DNA of 64,000 bases from Undaria pinnatifida (Eukaryota; Sar; Phaeophyceae; Laminariales; Alariaceae), in the NCBI GenBank assembly GCA_012845835.1, contig JABAKD010000023.1, positions 24,197,046-24,261,045 on the forward strand. Direction: 5' to 3'. How positions within the stretch are numbered: position 1 is the first letter of the stretch; every line of letters starts with the position of its first letter. The notes beneath the pieces are model-generated. The model saw only the letters and a program-made list of their open reading frames with translations. It had not been told where the DNA came from and did not search any database. Positions 55,083-64,000 of this stretch are shown piece after piece. Position numbers and translations under genes: made by a program.

Positions 55083-55189
55083 AGCGGCTGAGGTCTACTC
55101 ATTTGAAGGTGTTCATGTCGGTGGCATATAACGAGCAACGCGTCATTGCATTCGTAGGTGCCATAAAGTGCACGTGATGAATGCACTTG

Positions 55190-55350
55190 CGTGGTTTCAA
55201 GTCGTGAAATGGACTATTGGGCGAGAGAGGCCAACAAATATCAAAAAATGATTTTTTTTAACCTCGCATGAACCGGATGCAATCATTAATCACGATGTGG
55301 GAGCCATTAGCTGAATCGTGATATTATATATAATATATTATAAAAATTAA
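55190..55350. other. AT-rich junction with left ~45-bp direct repeat
   Basis: The segment 55288-55332 (AATCACGATGTGGGAGCC... GAATCGTGATATTATATATA) recurs at 56146-56195 with a 3-bp insertion and few changes. It is followed here by repeat family D. Confidence 0.7.
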
Positions 55351-55588
55351 AATACACTCCAGCTGTGAGATCGAAGATTTCGTCGAAACTCATCTTTGCA
55401 AGCTGTGTGTGATACTCCGATCGCGCGCATTACGAGTTGTGTGTCCTCATTAAGGATATAGGTCGGCGACTCCCCTTACAACTACAGTGTAGCTATCAGG
55501 GTCAACAGGATGATTTTAGTCAGTCTGTGCGCGGAAACTATAAAACCCGTTTCTGAGGGGGAAAAAATCTGACAGCTGTGAAGGGAAA
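55351..55588 (+). repeat. Dispersed repeat family D, long copy
   Basis: Matches 801-1042 closely, including GTCAACAGGATGATTTTAGT and CTATAAAACCCGTTTCTGAG. It lacks the CATGGAC insertion near 811 and has the TTAAGG missing from that copy. Confidence 0.85.
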
Positions 55589-55850
55589 GGGGGGCCTGGT
55601 TTTGATCAAAAGCGAGCGGGTTTGGAGGGGGGCGGGGGGGGGAGGGGGGGAAGGGGCAATTTGTGCATGTGAGCTATAAATTCTTTCGAGGGGATAACTC
55701 TGACGGTTTTGGCACCAGTATATTATTGGGGGCGGGGGGGGGTGGGGGGGGGGGCAGCTCAATATGTGCCTGGAAGCTATACTTTATTTTGAGGGGATAA
55801 ATGTGACATTTTTGAAATTAATACATCAGTTTATCATGTATATCCTGGGG
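55520..55850 (+). repeat. Three diverged tandem units separated by G tracts
   Basis: The units read TGTGCGCGGAAACTATAAA...GAGGGGGAAAAAATCTGAC, TGTGCATGTGAGCTATAAA...GAGGGGATAACTCTGAC and TGTGCCTGGAAGCTATACT...GAGGGGATAAATGTGAC. Spacing is about 120-130 bp, with long G runs between. Only the first unit is present in the copy near 970-1040. Confidence 0.7.
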
Positions 55851-56110
55851 TAATTCGTACAATCAGTGAGTAAAGAGAGTGTGGAGTGTTCGTGGGGGTG
55901 GGGTTGGGATGGGTTGGGGGGGGGGGGAAGGGTGAGGGGTGGGGGCGGGGAGGGGTGGGGGCGGGGGGGGGGGGGGGGGGGGGGGGGGGGCTTTAGGTGA
56001 GGGGTTTGTTATACGTGTGGTGCTAGGTCTAGGCGAAGGTGCGGGTGATGGGGAAGAAGGGGGCGTTCGAGGCGGGGGGGGGGGGGCGAAACACATCGGC
56101 ATGGATGGCT
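55590..56110. repeat. G-rich low-complexity tract
   Basis: Several runs of 6 or more G occur (55588-55660, 55733-55756, 55890-55991, 56071-56090), with some G runs longer than 15. The tract has the potential to form G-quadruplexes on this strand. Pro-rich and Gly-rich frames here are artefacts. The run lengths may be unreliable in the assembly. Confidence 0.9.
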
Positions 56111-56145
56111 CTCGAAAGATAATGATATATATATATATATAATAT

Positions 56146-56195
56146 AATCAAGATGTGGGAGCCATTATTAGCTGAATCGTGATATTATATATATA
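56146..56195 (+). repeat. Right direct repeat flanking the G-rich segment
   Basis: AATCAAGATGTGGGAGCCATTATTAGC... matches 55288-55332. The ~0.8-kb between them contains family D and the G-rich tract. Confidence 0.75.
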
Positions 56196-56797
56196 ATACC
56201 AGTAGACTATTATAGTCTATATATTTGGCCAAAACACAGGCTGCAACAGGTACAAAGTGGGAATCAAATTTGGACACAGATATGCAGCAGCACCTAACGA
56301 TTGTTTGTATTGATTCGTGGACGTGTGTAAGACGTTTCCTGGTGAAAGATAAACGAATTGAGTCGTGGTGCTTATTTTTCGAGCGTTGTACAGTGATGAT
56401 TGCGACGTGGAACATGGTGGCGGAGAGGCAGACAGACGGCAGGGATAACAGGTGCTTCTAGGAAGCGTGGCAGAAAAAATCAGATATGCCCATAAAACAA
56501 CAAGTACGTGGGCATCAAACTCAGACAAGTTCGCAGGAACCTCGGCGATTGCTCGCACTGTGCAGTCATGTGTTCCGAGGTGTGCCCTGGCGAAAGAGAC
56601 GCCTTGTTGAGAATGTTCTGGTCCAAGCGTTGTTTTTGTGCTAGTTTACGATGTGAATTACAGCGTCGGACACGCACAGCAAACAGACGCGAGCATTTTT
56701 TCAGGTGTGAGGATTATGTTTGTAGCACCTAAATTATAGCTCTATTTTGCCAATGAACGGGTGCCACGGGCATCAAAGGTTTGCTCCTTTTTTTGAG

Positions 56798-57301
56798 TAC
56801 AGTAGCGGCTACAGTTTAAGAGAAAATGTAATAAGAAAGTACGGGTTAAAGAGAGGTGAATTGGCTGGCACGAACAAAATCGATTTTAGAGAGAACTGGT
56901 CTTATGTCTAGGATTTTCTCTTAAACCGAGCTGCTGGAAATCTCACCACATAGTCATCACACGCATGACACACACAGCAGCTGCCGACACCATGCCCTGC
57001 GCAGCGGGCAGTCGCTGCACAGCTGTCCCCAACCACTCGCCAGGCCCACCGAAGTTCACAAATCACCAATGCAGAGGCGTCTGCGGGCAGTACCTCCATG
57101 GCATCTGCGGTGTGATGGACCCGCTCGGGACCAGCGAGATGCACCGCTTTTGCCACACCTGTGCGACCTCCCGCGAGAGTGAGATATGACTTGAGAGAAT
57201 ATTCTCTTATACCGTAGCCAACACAGTATATAAGAAAGCCGGATTTAAGAGAGGGAAACTGGGCTGGCACGTACCTCTCTTAAACCGTAGCCGCTACTGT
57301 A
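56798..57301. mobile_element. Tc1/mariner-like MITE with TA target duplication
   Basis: A 500-bp element (56800-57299) is flanked by TA (56798-56799 and 57300-57301). Copy I has a single TA at the same place (GAGTAAAAAAAATGC near 20353). The ends are inverted: CAGTAGCGGCTACAGTTTAA on the left and its near-perfect complement on the right (one mismatch in about 24 bp), followed by diverged matches including CTGGCACG. CAGT-starting termini and TA duplication fit Tc1/mariner. No transposase is encoded, so it depends on another element. Confidence 0.92.
56965..57189 (+). CDS. Small Cys/His-rich ORF carried inside the MITE
   Basis: This 74-codon frame lies within the MITE interior. It has a regular metal-ligand pattern: MPCAAGSRCTAV, then NHQCRGVCGQYLHGICG and MHRFCHTC. 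Spaced Cys pairs with His in between resemble a small zinc finger (C..C, H..C..C, H..C, C..C). The start Met at 56965 is followed by MP at 56992. Zinc fingers of this sort occur in transposon and host DNA-binding proteins; the family is not recognised. It is complete from Met to stop. It could be an internal remnant of the parent element or a captured host exon, and expression is unproven. Confidence 0.4.
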   Translation: MTHTAAADTMPCAAGSRCTAVPNHSPGPPKFTNHQCRGVCGQYLHGICGVMDPLGTSEMHRFCHTCATSRESEI

Positions 57302-57506
57302 AAAAAAATGCATTATGTCATCTACTATGTAGTCTATACCCTGGTATATAGATTCCCTAATATTGCAAGTTGACGCCAGAATTTTCGGCGTCCATTTTAT
57401 ATTTAATATATAGTCTAGACTATTTGGTCGTTGACGCCAGCAATTTCGTCGAAAGCAACAGGTCCCAATCTGTCTTGAGCACCAAGATCTTGAGAAGCCC
57501 CACCAT

Positions 57507-57755
57507 ATGGCCATGGGAAACACGCCATGCTGTAGGATCGAAACACACGTGGATGGCCACCCAAGCCCCCACCCCCATTCGCTCATTCTTGAAACGCCAG
57601 CCAGCCTAATACCAGCCAGCGCAGCCAGACCAACCAGCTCACCGAAGAAGTGCCCACAGCACTGCACCTTTGCCACTCCAACGTTGGGTATAGCCCCCTC
57701 TGCAGCGATGGTGACTGCTACAATCTCGTCCGATGAGAGTAAGCACGAGCTGTAG
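57507..57755 (+). CDS. Small ORF in segmental duplication (copy II)
   Basis: Starts MAMGNTPCCRIETHVDGH and ends AAMVTATISSDESKHEL, 82 codons. It corresponds to 20577-20774 but continues further because of a short insertion (GGGTATAGCCCC) relative to copy I. The KCPQHCTFATPT segment is shared. No recognised domain. Confidence 0.35.
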   Translation: MAMGNTPCCRIETHVDGHPSPHPHSLILETPASLIPASAARPTSSPKKCPQHCTFATPTLGIAPSAAMVTATISSDESKHEL

Positions 57756-58495
57756 TTTCCTATTTTTTCGGTCTGTAAGATCTACGAGCCGTGGCTGGTC
57801 AGCGAAGCCCTTACTTTAGACCCCAGCGCCGTCGGCTTCTCTGACCAATGCACGCGTCCTCTGATCCGCACCTGCCCCCGCGTTGCTGCATCCCATGCGC
57901 AAGCACAGATTTTTGGTAAAGCACCCGGCTCAAGAACAGTTCGGCGAGGTGGAGGCCTGGTCAGGGAATAATCGAGGCCAACCGAAAGGTCAGTCAGGGC
58001 ACTATCGATGCCTTGTATGCAGGGTGGACCTAGGGCATCCCGAAATGCTCGCCACACGCCAGCGGCAGCGTGTACCCTGTGCATGCATGCAGAAAGTGCA
58101 TTGCGCGCGCTTTGTGCATCGTTGCCATTAGCATGCGTGCTTCAAATTTTCGCCCGCGCTTTGTATGTCATGCTTAGATCGTGTGAAAAGGCAACGGCAC
58201 CCATGTTGTGCACATGAAGACAAAAAATCTTATGCCTTGTGTAGTCGACTGCTGCGCTCGGCCGGAAAACGCATGAAGCACGCAATGGCAGTTGTGAACG
58301 AACCAGACTATTAATAGGATACCCGGCCTACGCTCGACGCAAGCAAGAACGTCGCACAGTTTCTTCAATGGCGCGTGAACCTTGTCAGTACATGGACCGT
58401 GATACGCACACATGCCTCGAATTTTTAATCTGCCGTACATGTACACAAAATGCCATGCGTTCAAAATATTGAACGTCTGCCGTTAGACTTGGGAG

Positions 58496-58681
58496 GTGGA
58501 GACCCTTATCAGTGATCAATCAAATCAGGTTATTAAAATTGAACATAGTTGCTTCTGTGATTTAGAGGGGCACAAGTCTGTCCCCGGCAGTCGGTCTCCA
58601 GGATCGGGGTCCCAACCCGTCTGCCTTTGCAGACCAAATGCGTGCTATGAACAAGAAGAGCGCATTGCAAAAAAACATTAG
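58496..58681 (+). CDS. Copy II counterpart of the 63-codon ORF at 21557
   Basis: Starts METLISDQSNQVIKIEHS and has the same Cys-rich spots (CFCDLEG, CLCRPNAC). It ends two codons earlier than copy I. The same limits to interpretation apply as for copy I. Confidence 0.25.
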   Translation: METLISDQSNQVIKIEHSCFCDLEGHKSVPGSRSPGSGSQPVCLCRPNACYEQEERIAKKH

Positions 58682-58704
58682 TCTAGACTATATGCACTGC
58701 CTAA

Positions 58705-58866
58705 CATCAACCTGTTGACCCCGATAGCTACACTGTAGTTGCAACAGGAGTCGCCGACCTATATCTTTAATGAGCACACACAACCCGTAATACGCGCGAT
58801 CGGAGTATCACACATACCTTGCACAGATGAGTTTCGACAAAATATTTGATCTCACAGCTGGAGTGT
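58705..58866 (-). repeat. Dispersed repeat family D, inverted copy in duplication copy II
   Basis: Same position in the duplicated unit as 21770-21927, carrying ATGAGTTTCGACAAAAT on the + strand. It contains CACACATACC where copy I has CACACACAGC. Confidence 0.75.
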
Positions 58867-58971
58867 ATCAATATTTTTTGTATCATATGCAGTCGTACTT
58901 CATGTAAAAAAAACACACACGCGTGCAGTTTGTATGTTTTGTACACATAGTAGGCATACTTTTCTCGAAGA

Positions 58972-59451
58972 GTGTACTATGGAGTTTTGGTCCCTTCGCG
59001 TATCATATGGAACTTCGGTTCCTTGTTGCCCGTGGATAGACTGCACAATGAGACGACTAAGCACAACAACCACGATAAGGACCAAAGCGTAAACCAGAAA
59101 GCCTTGCGGAAGCTAAACAAAAATGCATGCGCCTCGTTACTTCGTCACGCCCCACTGGTATTATATCCCCCGCTATGCCTGGATCTCAACATACTCGAGG
59201 GCGGTCGGTTCGACAAAACATTATGCGTCCGTCAGCATAGCAGCTCCCTTTTCCAACAATGCACACTACCAGTATTTTATATTCCCATGGCAATGCCATG
59301 GCACTGCCTTAGGTCTCCAGTGCAGTACCATTACCATGGCCCTTCGTTACCGTTACCATGGCCCTTCATTGCGGTGCTATTGCTATGGCCATTCATTGGA
59401 GTTCCATGGCACTGCCGCAGTGTCAATTGCAATATTATGTTACTGCCATGA
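58972..59451 (+). CDS. Conserved ORF ahead of the CCATGG satellite (copy II)
   Basis: In this 159-codon frame the first ~100 residues correspond to copy I at 22042-22330 with conservative changes (ALRKLNKNACASLLRHAP, LCLDLNILEGG). The last third is satellite-derived (CCATGG words). No family is recognised. Confidence 0.3.
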   Translation: MYYGVLVPSRIIWNFGSLLPVDRLHNETTKHNNHDKDQSVNQKALRKLNKNACASLLRHAPLVLYPPLCLDLNILEGGRFDKTLCVRQHSSSLFQQCTLPVFYIPMAMPWHCLRSPVQYHYHGPSLPLPWPFIAVLLLWPFIGVPWHCRSVNCNIMLLP

Positions 59452-59880
59452 ATGGCTGTGTATGGCAGTTTCATGGCAATACTATGGTAGTGTGACGGCA
59501 ACGCCATGGCGGTGCCATGATACGCGCCACAGCAATTCTATGACATACCCACGTCATCGCCATGACACGCCACAGAGGTCGACTGCCTTGGTTAGGGTTG
59601 GGGTTGGGGTTGGGGTTAGGGCTACGAGTGCCGTATTACGCCTATGATCGTCTCATGGCAGTACTACGGTACCACCATTGACAATGTCATGTGACTTTTC
59701 CATGGCAATTCCTTGAACGTTTTCATAACAAACCACGGCAACCAGCGCCATGCAAACCGATGGAAATGCCTCGAAAGTCCATGGCAGTGCCATGAAAGTC
59801 CGTCGCGTTGCCATGTCACTGCCATGAAAGCTTATGCTCCATTGAACGTCATGGCACGTCATGGGGACTGCCAAGACGGG
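59270..59880. repeat. CCATGGCA palindromic satellite-like region (copy II)
   Basis: Counterpart of 22325-22925, with the same irregular succession of CCATGGCA and TGCCATGG words and the telomere-like run at 59589-59620 inside it. Confidence 0.8.
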
Positions 59881-60285
59881 CTGTAGAAGTTTCAGTATAA
59901 AATAATATACCCACTCCTCAGACTTCGGTGCGCGCCTAATTTTGTTCCCTTATTCTGTATCCGCAACCAACTGACGGGGACCGCATTCCGTTCCTGGTCT
60001 CCACGTCGACCTGCCGCACCCATGTACTTCAGACTGAGATTTGCCGGCACTGGTTGAGCGGAGCATGCCCGTTCGGTGGTAAGTGGGACATCACTCGGTT
60101 GTGTTACGATCTCAAAGTGTACCGTCATTAGTATGACGTCCTGTAGCTGTCGGTCACAAAACTTTTTGCCCGACGAAGTGTTGATACTATTACATGGAAA
60201 ACCTATACAAGCTATTGTACTGCATCGATATTGCGATGAAAACACGTATATCATTTACTATTTGAATGTATAGACTCCACCCCCG

Positions 60286-63200
60286 GTGCAAGCTATCGCA
60301 GTGATAAAAATCCAGGGCAAGTCTAAGCACGGCCACACGAGATACGTGGAGCCTATCGCCCCGTGCTGGCGAAAAGGCGTGGAACCCGATTATTGCCCAC
60401 AGTACCTGGTTCGTTTTCGCGCTATCCATGCTCACTCCCCTCCTCTCACCGCTCCCTTCTTCGGTGGTACGCGTCTGGCCTTGTTAATTTCCATGTTACC
60501 TGTAGTGAACTGCGCCTTCGCCCACGGTGCACAGGAGCTGAGGACCCTGGCGCTGGACGCGTAAGTAAATGCGCCGGCATACACAGCACATGTTCTGCAG
60601 TAAACATACTAAGGAGAGTGGTTAGGACATGTATTTTGAGGTCCGCTTCAAACCCTGAACGTCGCAAGAAGCTTTCCGGAGGGGGCTTTAGTTCATGTTG
60701 ACACACAATCTTATTCCAGAACAAAGTCTCCGTTCAATGGCGCGATACCTCACCCTGAAGAAAAGTGACGACCTGGAAACCAGCAACAACAGCTCTGTCG
60801 ATTTAGTATACTTGCCGAGAAAGCTAATGCCCCCGGAGGTATGATGTTCGAAGGGCGCTTGTTCCCGTCGTCGAGTCAATACAATTTACCGGCAGAAACA
60901 TATAAGGAAACCTGTCTATTATTAGCATGTCCGCACTTCGAAACATAGGCTTCTCTGTCGTACCGCGTTCGTCTTGTACTGAGCGTCCAATTATATATGG
61001 GAGCGCACGCGTTGAGATTCACATCGCCCACGCACACATGAGCTTTTGCATCGCACCATCTATATTATTTTAGCAGCTTGGGGGCATCATCTAACAGTCT
61101 CATGTCCAACGCCCTCCCTCGTGTATCTCACCTCCACAGGGACCGCACATGCTCCGACGCCACCGGTACCACGGCTGTCCAATTTCCGCAGGTGGTAAGT
61201 ATAGCAGCGCCGAAATGGGGCGCTGCTGTTGTGCAACAGTAGCCGTACGTACCCAGCAGGGCGAATTTTAGGCGTTGTGCTGTTGCGCCAGGGCAACGGC
61301 TCCCGCGAAATCATGCGTACTACGCGCAACACGTGCCGAAGTCGTGTTGAGACTCTACTTTAGAACTGCGGAACACGTTACTGCGTGCAACACGGGCTGG
61401 CGGCCCAAATTGCGCTCAGGTACCCAGTCGTCTCGTTTACTCTAGATTTGCTATTATACCGTCACAACAATCACAAACAAGTCGGCAACAATCAAACATA
61501 GGTAGTCTACACATGTTCTGCTTGGAGTCAAGACCTGGTGCAGTCAGGGACCAAGCAATAATCGCACGCCACGAGCCCTGCGATTGCCCCAAAACTACTT
61601 GCCTCATAATCTGCTTGTTATGATCTTACAGCGCTGTCATCTCGTTTATGTGCTTCATTTGTTTATTCATGTTCCGTTATTATCTACTCCACAGACTAGA
61701 CAATGGTTGGGCAGTGAGGAGAAATGAAATCGTACAAGTAACGAAAGGGCCTGTCGTGTGAACGACATAATGAAATAATGACGTGGGCAGCAGTGCAACG
61801 AAATGCATATCGTAGGCAGCGATTAAGATTAAAAACACAAACCACAAAGGCCCGTTATTATCTACCACGAAGGCAGTCATAGCGAAAGAGCCCTTCCTAT
61901 GAAGAGTTGAAACCCAGGTGGAATACCCATTTTACAGATGTTGTACTAGGGTTTTCACCTCAAAAACAGGAACGATGTTTTTCAACCAATCGCGGGTGAC
62001 TTAAACTATTGGCATTTTCAAAACCATGGAAATAACCCTGACCCTGACCCTAACCCATACGAAATACCGGTCAAAGTGCCCCAGCATGACGTCCTAGTGA
62101 CGTCACTGGGGTGAAACGGTTGGAAAAAAACAATAACGCATCACTGCCAATCGCGTAGTCCGTGTGATATCGTGTACCTGGTACTCTTTACTTTATTTGA
62201 GGCGCTATATGTTTTCGAGTGAAAACGGATCAGGTATATTATACCTGTTTTTGATTATAGCCCCCAAAATATCTCCCGCACATTGGGAATGCATGGGTAT
62301 GTTTCGTTTCTCTTCGTGAGGACTGTGTTCACTCAAAGGGAGCTCGCCTAACAGCCAATAAGAGAGCGTACAACTGCCTTCCAAGATCCGCGCGGCCACC
62401 TTGTTAGGTCTGCTGCCCAAAAGCCACGGACGACTCCCAGAATGAACGTGATCGATGCTCTGCGCCCCTAGAGCGTAGAAGATAGTCTAGAGTTTTAGCT
62501 ATAGTAATATCTCTTGCAACTTACGCCCTCCCCTCCCCCCCCCCCGTTTGATTTCCTACAGGCAACTGGCGGTGCGGCGGCATCCTGTCGCGACCAACGG
62601 TAAGTCTCGCCGAATTGAGGCATCGTGAACAGAGTCGCGCCTGCTGTATGTAGTACCCCCTTGAACGTCTCTGACAGACGGTACATACGTGAACAGAGTT
62701 GCGTCTGCTGTATGTGGTACCCCCTTGAACGTCATTGACAGACGGTATAATAATACTGTATACAATAGCAATTGCACGTCATGTTGCTCCGATATATGAA
62801 CCTGCGGGCACGGTACAGAAAAACACAATACTATGGGGCGTCCAAGTATCGGTCCGTGAAACATGTAGAAGTACAATACGGGCGATCATCGCTCGCCACG
62901 AGGCCAGGTACGGCAATATTACCGGAGTGAAGCTCCATGAGACGCGTGGCGAACACCCGGGAGCGCTTCACCAACAACGCGCGCCACGACAGTGATGCCA
63001 GGGTACATACAACTTTTGGGCCAATTGTTTCTGATTGACGGTATGATACTGTTAATGTTAACAGTCAACTGAGGAAGTACCCAATACCGTTGAAATCTAG
63101 CTTTTGTTGTGTACATACATGTTTGTTTATTTAGTTACATGACAGATTGTGTTGCTCATCGGGTTAAGCGTACAGTTTTGCTCAAAGACAGTGTTGTTTG

Positions 63201-63991
63201 TATGACGTATCGATCTCCCCAAGTGGGAGTTCACAAAAAATAGGTGCACCTATCCTTCAGCAGGCGTCATGCTCCCCTCGTTATGAACATAGTCCTCTCA
63301 CGTACACCCATACCCCCGCGCCCGGTGTTTAGTAAGCCCATCACAGACATCTTACCCACCCGTGTTTCCCCTCCCTTTCTTCACCTCCTTGCTGCCAAGG
63401 TGCAATGCCTGCCGCGACCGCACAGTGTGCGGCTCGAACATGCGGCGACTCTTACCGAGCAACAGGATCGAGTGCTACCGCGCCCCTCGCAGAAACGACA
63501 GTGGCCTCCATGGGTTGGTGCTCGGCAATTCGGCACCTTCTTACGCCATGGATGATGTGGGTGCAGCTATGTCTTCTATGTTTCAGGAGAAATTATTGCC
63601 GATTGAACCGACTCATCGTAGGCGCATTTGAAAGCTTTCGTCCAGTGCCACTGGCACATAGACTACATATCAAACATCATTTTCTTTTTAGCATCCCTTT
63701 TTTTCATCCCAGCTCAGCTCGTGAGAGGTTGTTACCGTCAGCGGCCTTCTGAAAAAGCCATGGTCATATGTGTCTTACCTTCTCCCCCACGGCACGTGCC
63801 CTCGTTTTATCCCGCATAGGCTTCAGCATTTCCACTTTCAGCTTTTTATGCTCGTCGATTTCCATTGAACCGTGCAAATCCACCCTCTCGCGCTGTCCCC
63901 TAGTCAATATTTTGAGCAAAAAAATGTTCCTGCGAGCACGAACACGCACTCGGGAGGATTCGAACCCGACTTTATCAGGGACAAGACTCAT
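60286..63991 (+). CDS. Candidate multi-exon gene in segmental duplication, copy II (less damaged)
   Basis: The first block (60286-60560) is open over 91 codons where copy I has two stops. It reads RYVEPIAPCWRKGVEPDYC and ends LALDA before GTAAGT at 60561. Following blocks: 60720-60838 (119 nt), 61140-61194 (55 nt) and 62562-62599 (38 nt), with the same lengths and splice-site words as in copy I. They are followed by frames about 63398-63631 and from 63871 onward, leaving the window. Exact lengths and GT/AG edges conserved in both copies support an exon series. Function not recognised, and phases between blocks are not proven. Confidence 0.35.
62625..62750 (+). repeat. 64-bp tandem duplication (copy II)
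   Basis: Two units with period 64 start at 62625 and 62689, as in copy I at 25701. Confidence 0.85.
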
Positions 63992-64000
63992 GTCCTACTC

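Larger units (their letters stand above)
56212..64000 (+). repeat. Segmental duplication S, copy II (runs off the window)
   Basis: Collinear with 19772-27076. The left boundary starts with TAGTCTATATATTTGGC, like copy I. The copy contains the extra MITE (56800-57299). From about 62800 to 64000 I find essentially one single-base difference from copy I (an extra G near 63653), while earlier parts differ often. Confidence 0.93.

Noticed and set aside
55538-56142. Pro-rich and Gly-rich frames
   Set aside because: Produced by G homopolymer runs.

Overview
This is a eukaryotic nuclear window dominated by mobile and repeated DNA. Three kinds of evidence support that. A gene end at the left edge has three exons joined by in-phase GT-AG introns. 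There are remains of a Ty1/copia retrotransposon, a Helitron-type element and a Tc1/mariner-like MITE. Coding density is very low, with long microsatellites and satellites. There are no bacterial operons, rRNA genes or convincing tRNA genes. The organism cannot be fixed from sequence alone; a repeat-rich alga or other protist with roughly 50% GC and TTAGGG-like interstitial motifs would fit.

Left part (1-14100). The last exons of an unrecognised host gene (554-1600) are followed by a defective Helitron/Helentron-like element (about 1757-5280). It keeps an N-terminal zinc-finger region and an intact-looking OTU cysteine-protease domain but has no Rep nuclease or helicase. It ends in a 9-bp-stem hairpin next to an unusually long AAT microsatellite (5281-6229). 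The microsatellite abuts copy 1 of a large unidentified element, called element A here (6247 to about 14096). Its body holds decayed coding frames and it ends in a 2-kb array of short palindromic units.

Middle (14100-40630). Mostly non-coding or decayed sequence, plus the first copy (19772 to beyond 27076) of a 7.3-kb segmental duplication. That unit carries small conserved ORFs, a CCATGG-rich satellite, telomere-like runs and a set of short exon-like blocks whose splice sites are kept in both copies. Between 27 and 37 kb there are several unassigned ORFs. The longest (302 codons, minus strand) competes with a more protein-like frame on the other strand.

Right part (36849-64000). A second, more complete copy of element A runs from about 37215 to 54160. 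It starts and ends in tandem arrays in inverted orientation, as long terminal inverted repeats would be. It is split by a 4.9-kb copia element (43232-48137) with TG...CA LTRs and a 5-bp ATCAT target duplication; copy 1 preserves the empty site. Next comes a convincing minus-strand gene for an acidic-tailed protein (54258-55082), then a G-rich segment bracketed by about 50-bp direct repeats. Last is the second copy of the segmental duplication (56212 to the window end), which carries a 500-bp MITE with TA target duplication that copy one lacks.

Relative order inferred from nesting: element A was duplicated before copia inserted, and the 7.3-kb segment was duplicated before the MITE inserted. 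No pathway or operon can be reconstructed. The interest lies in the nested elements, the unidentified element A and the small proteins carried by repeats.
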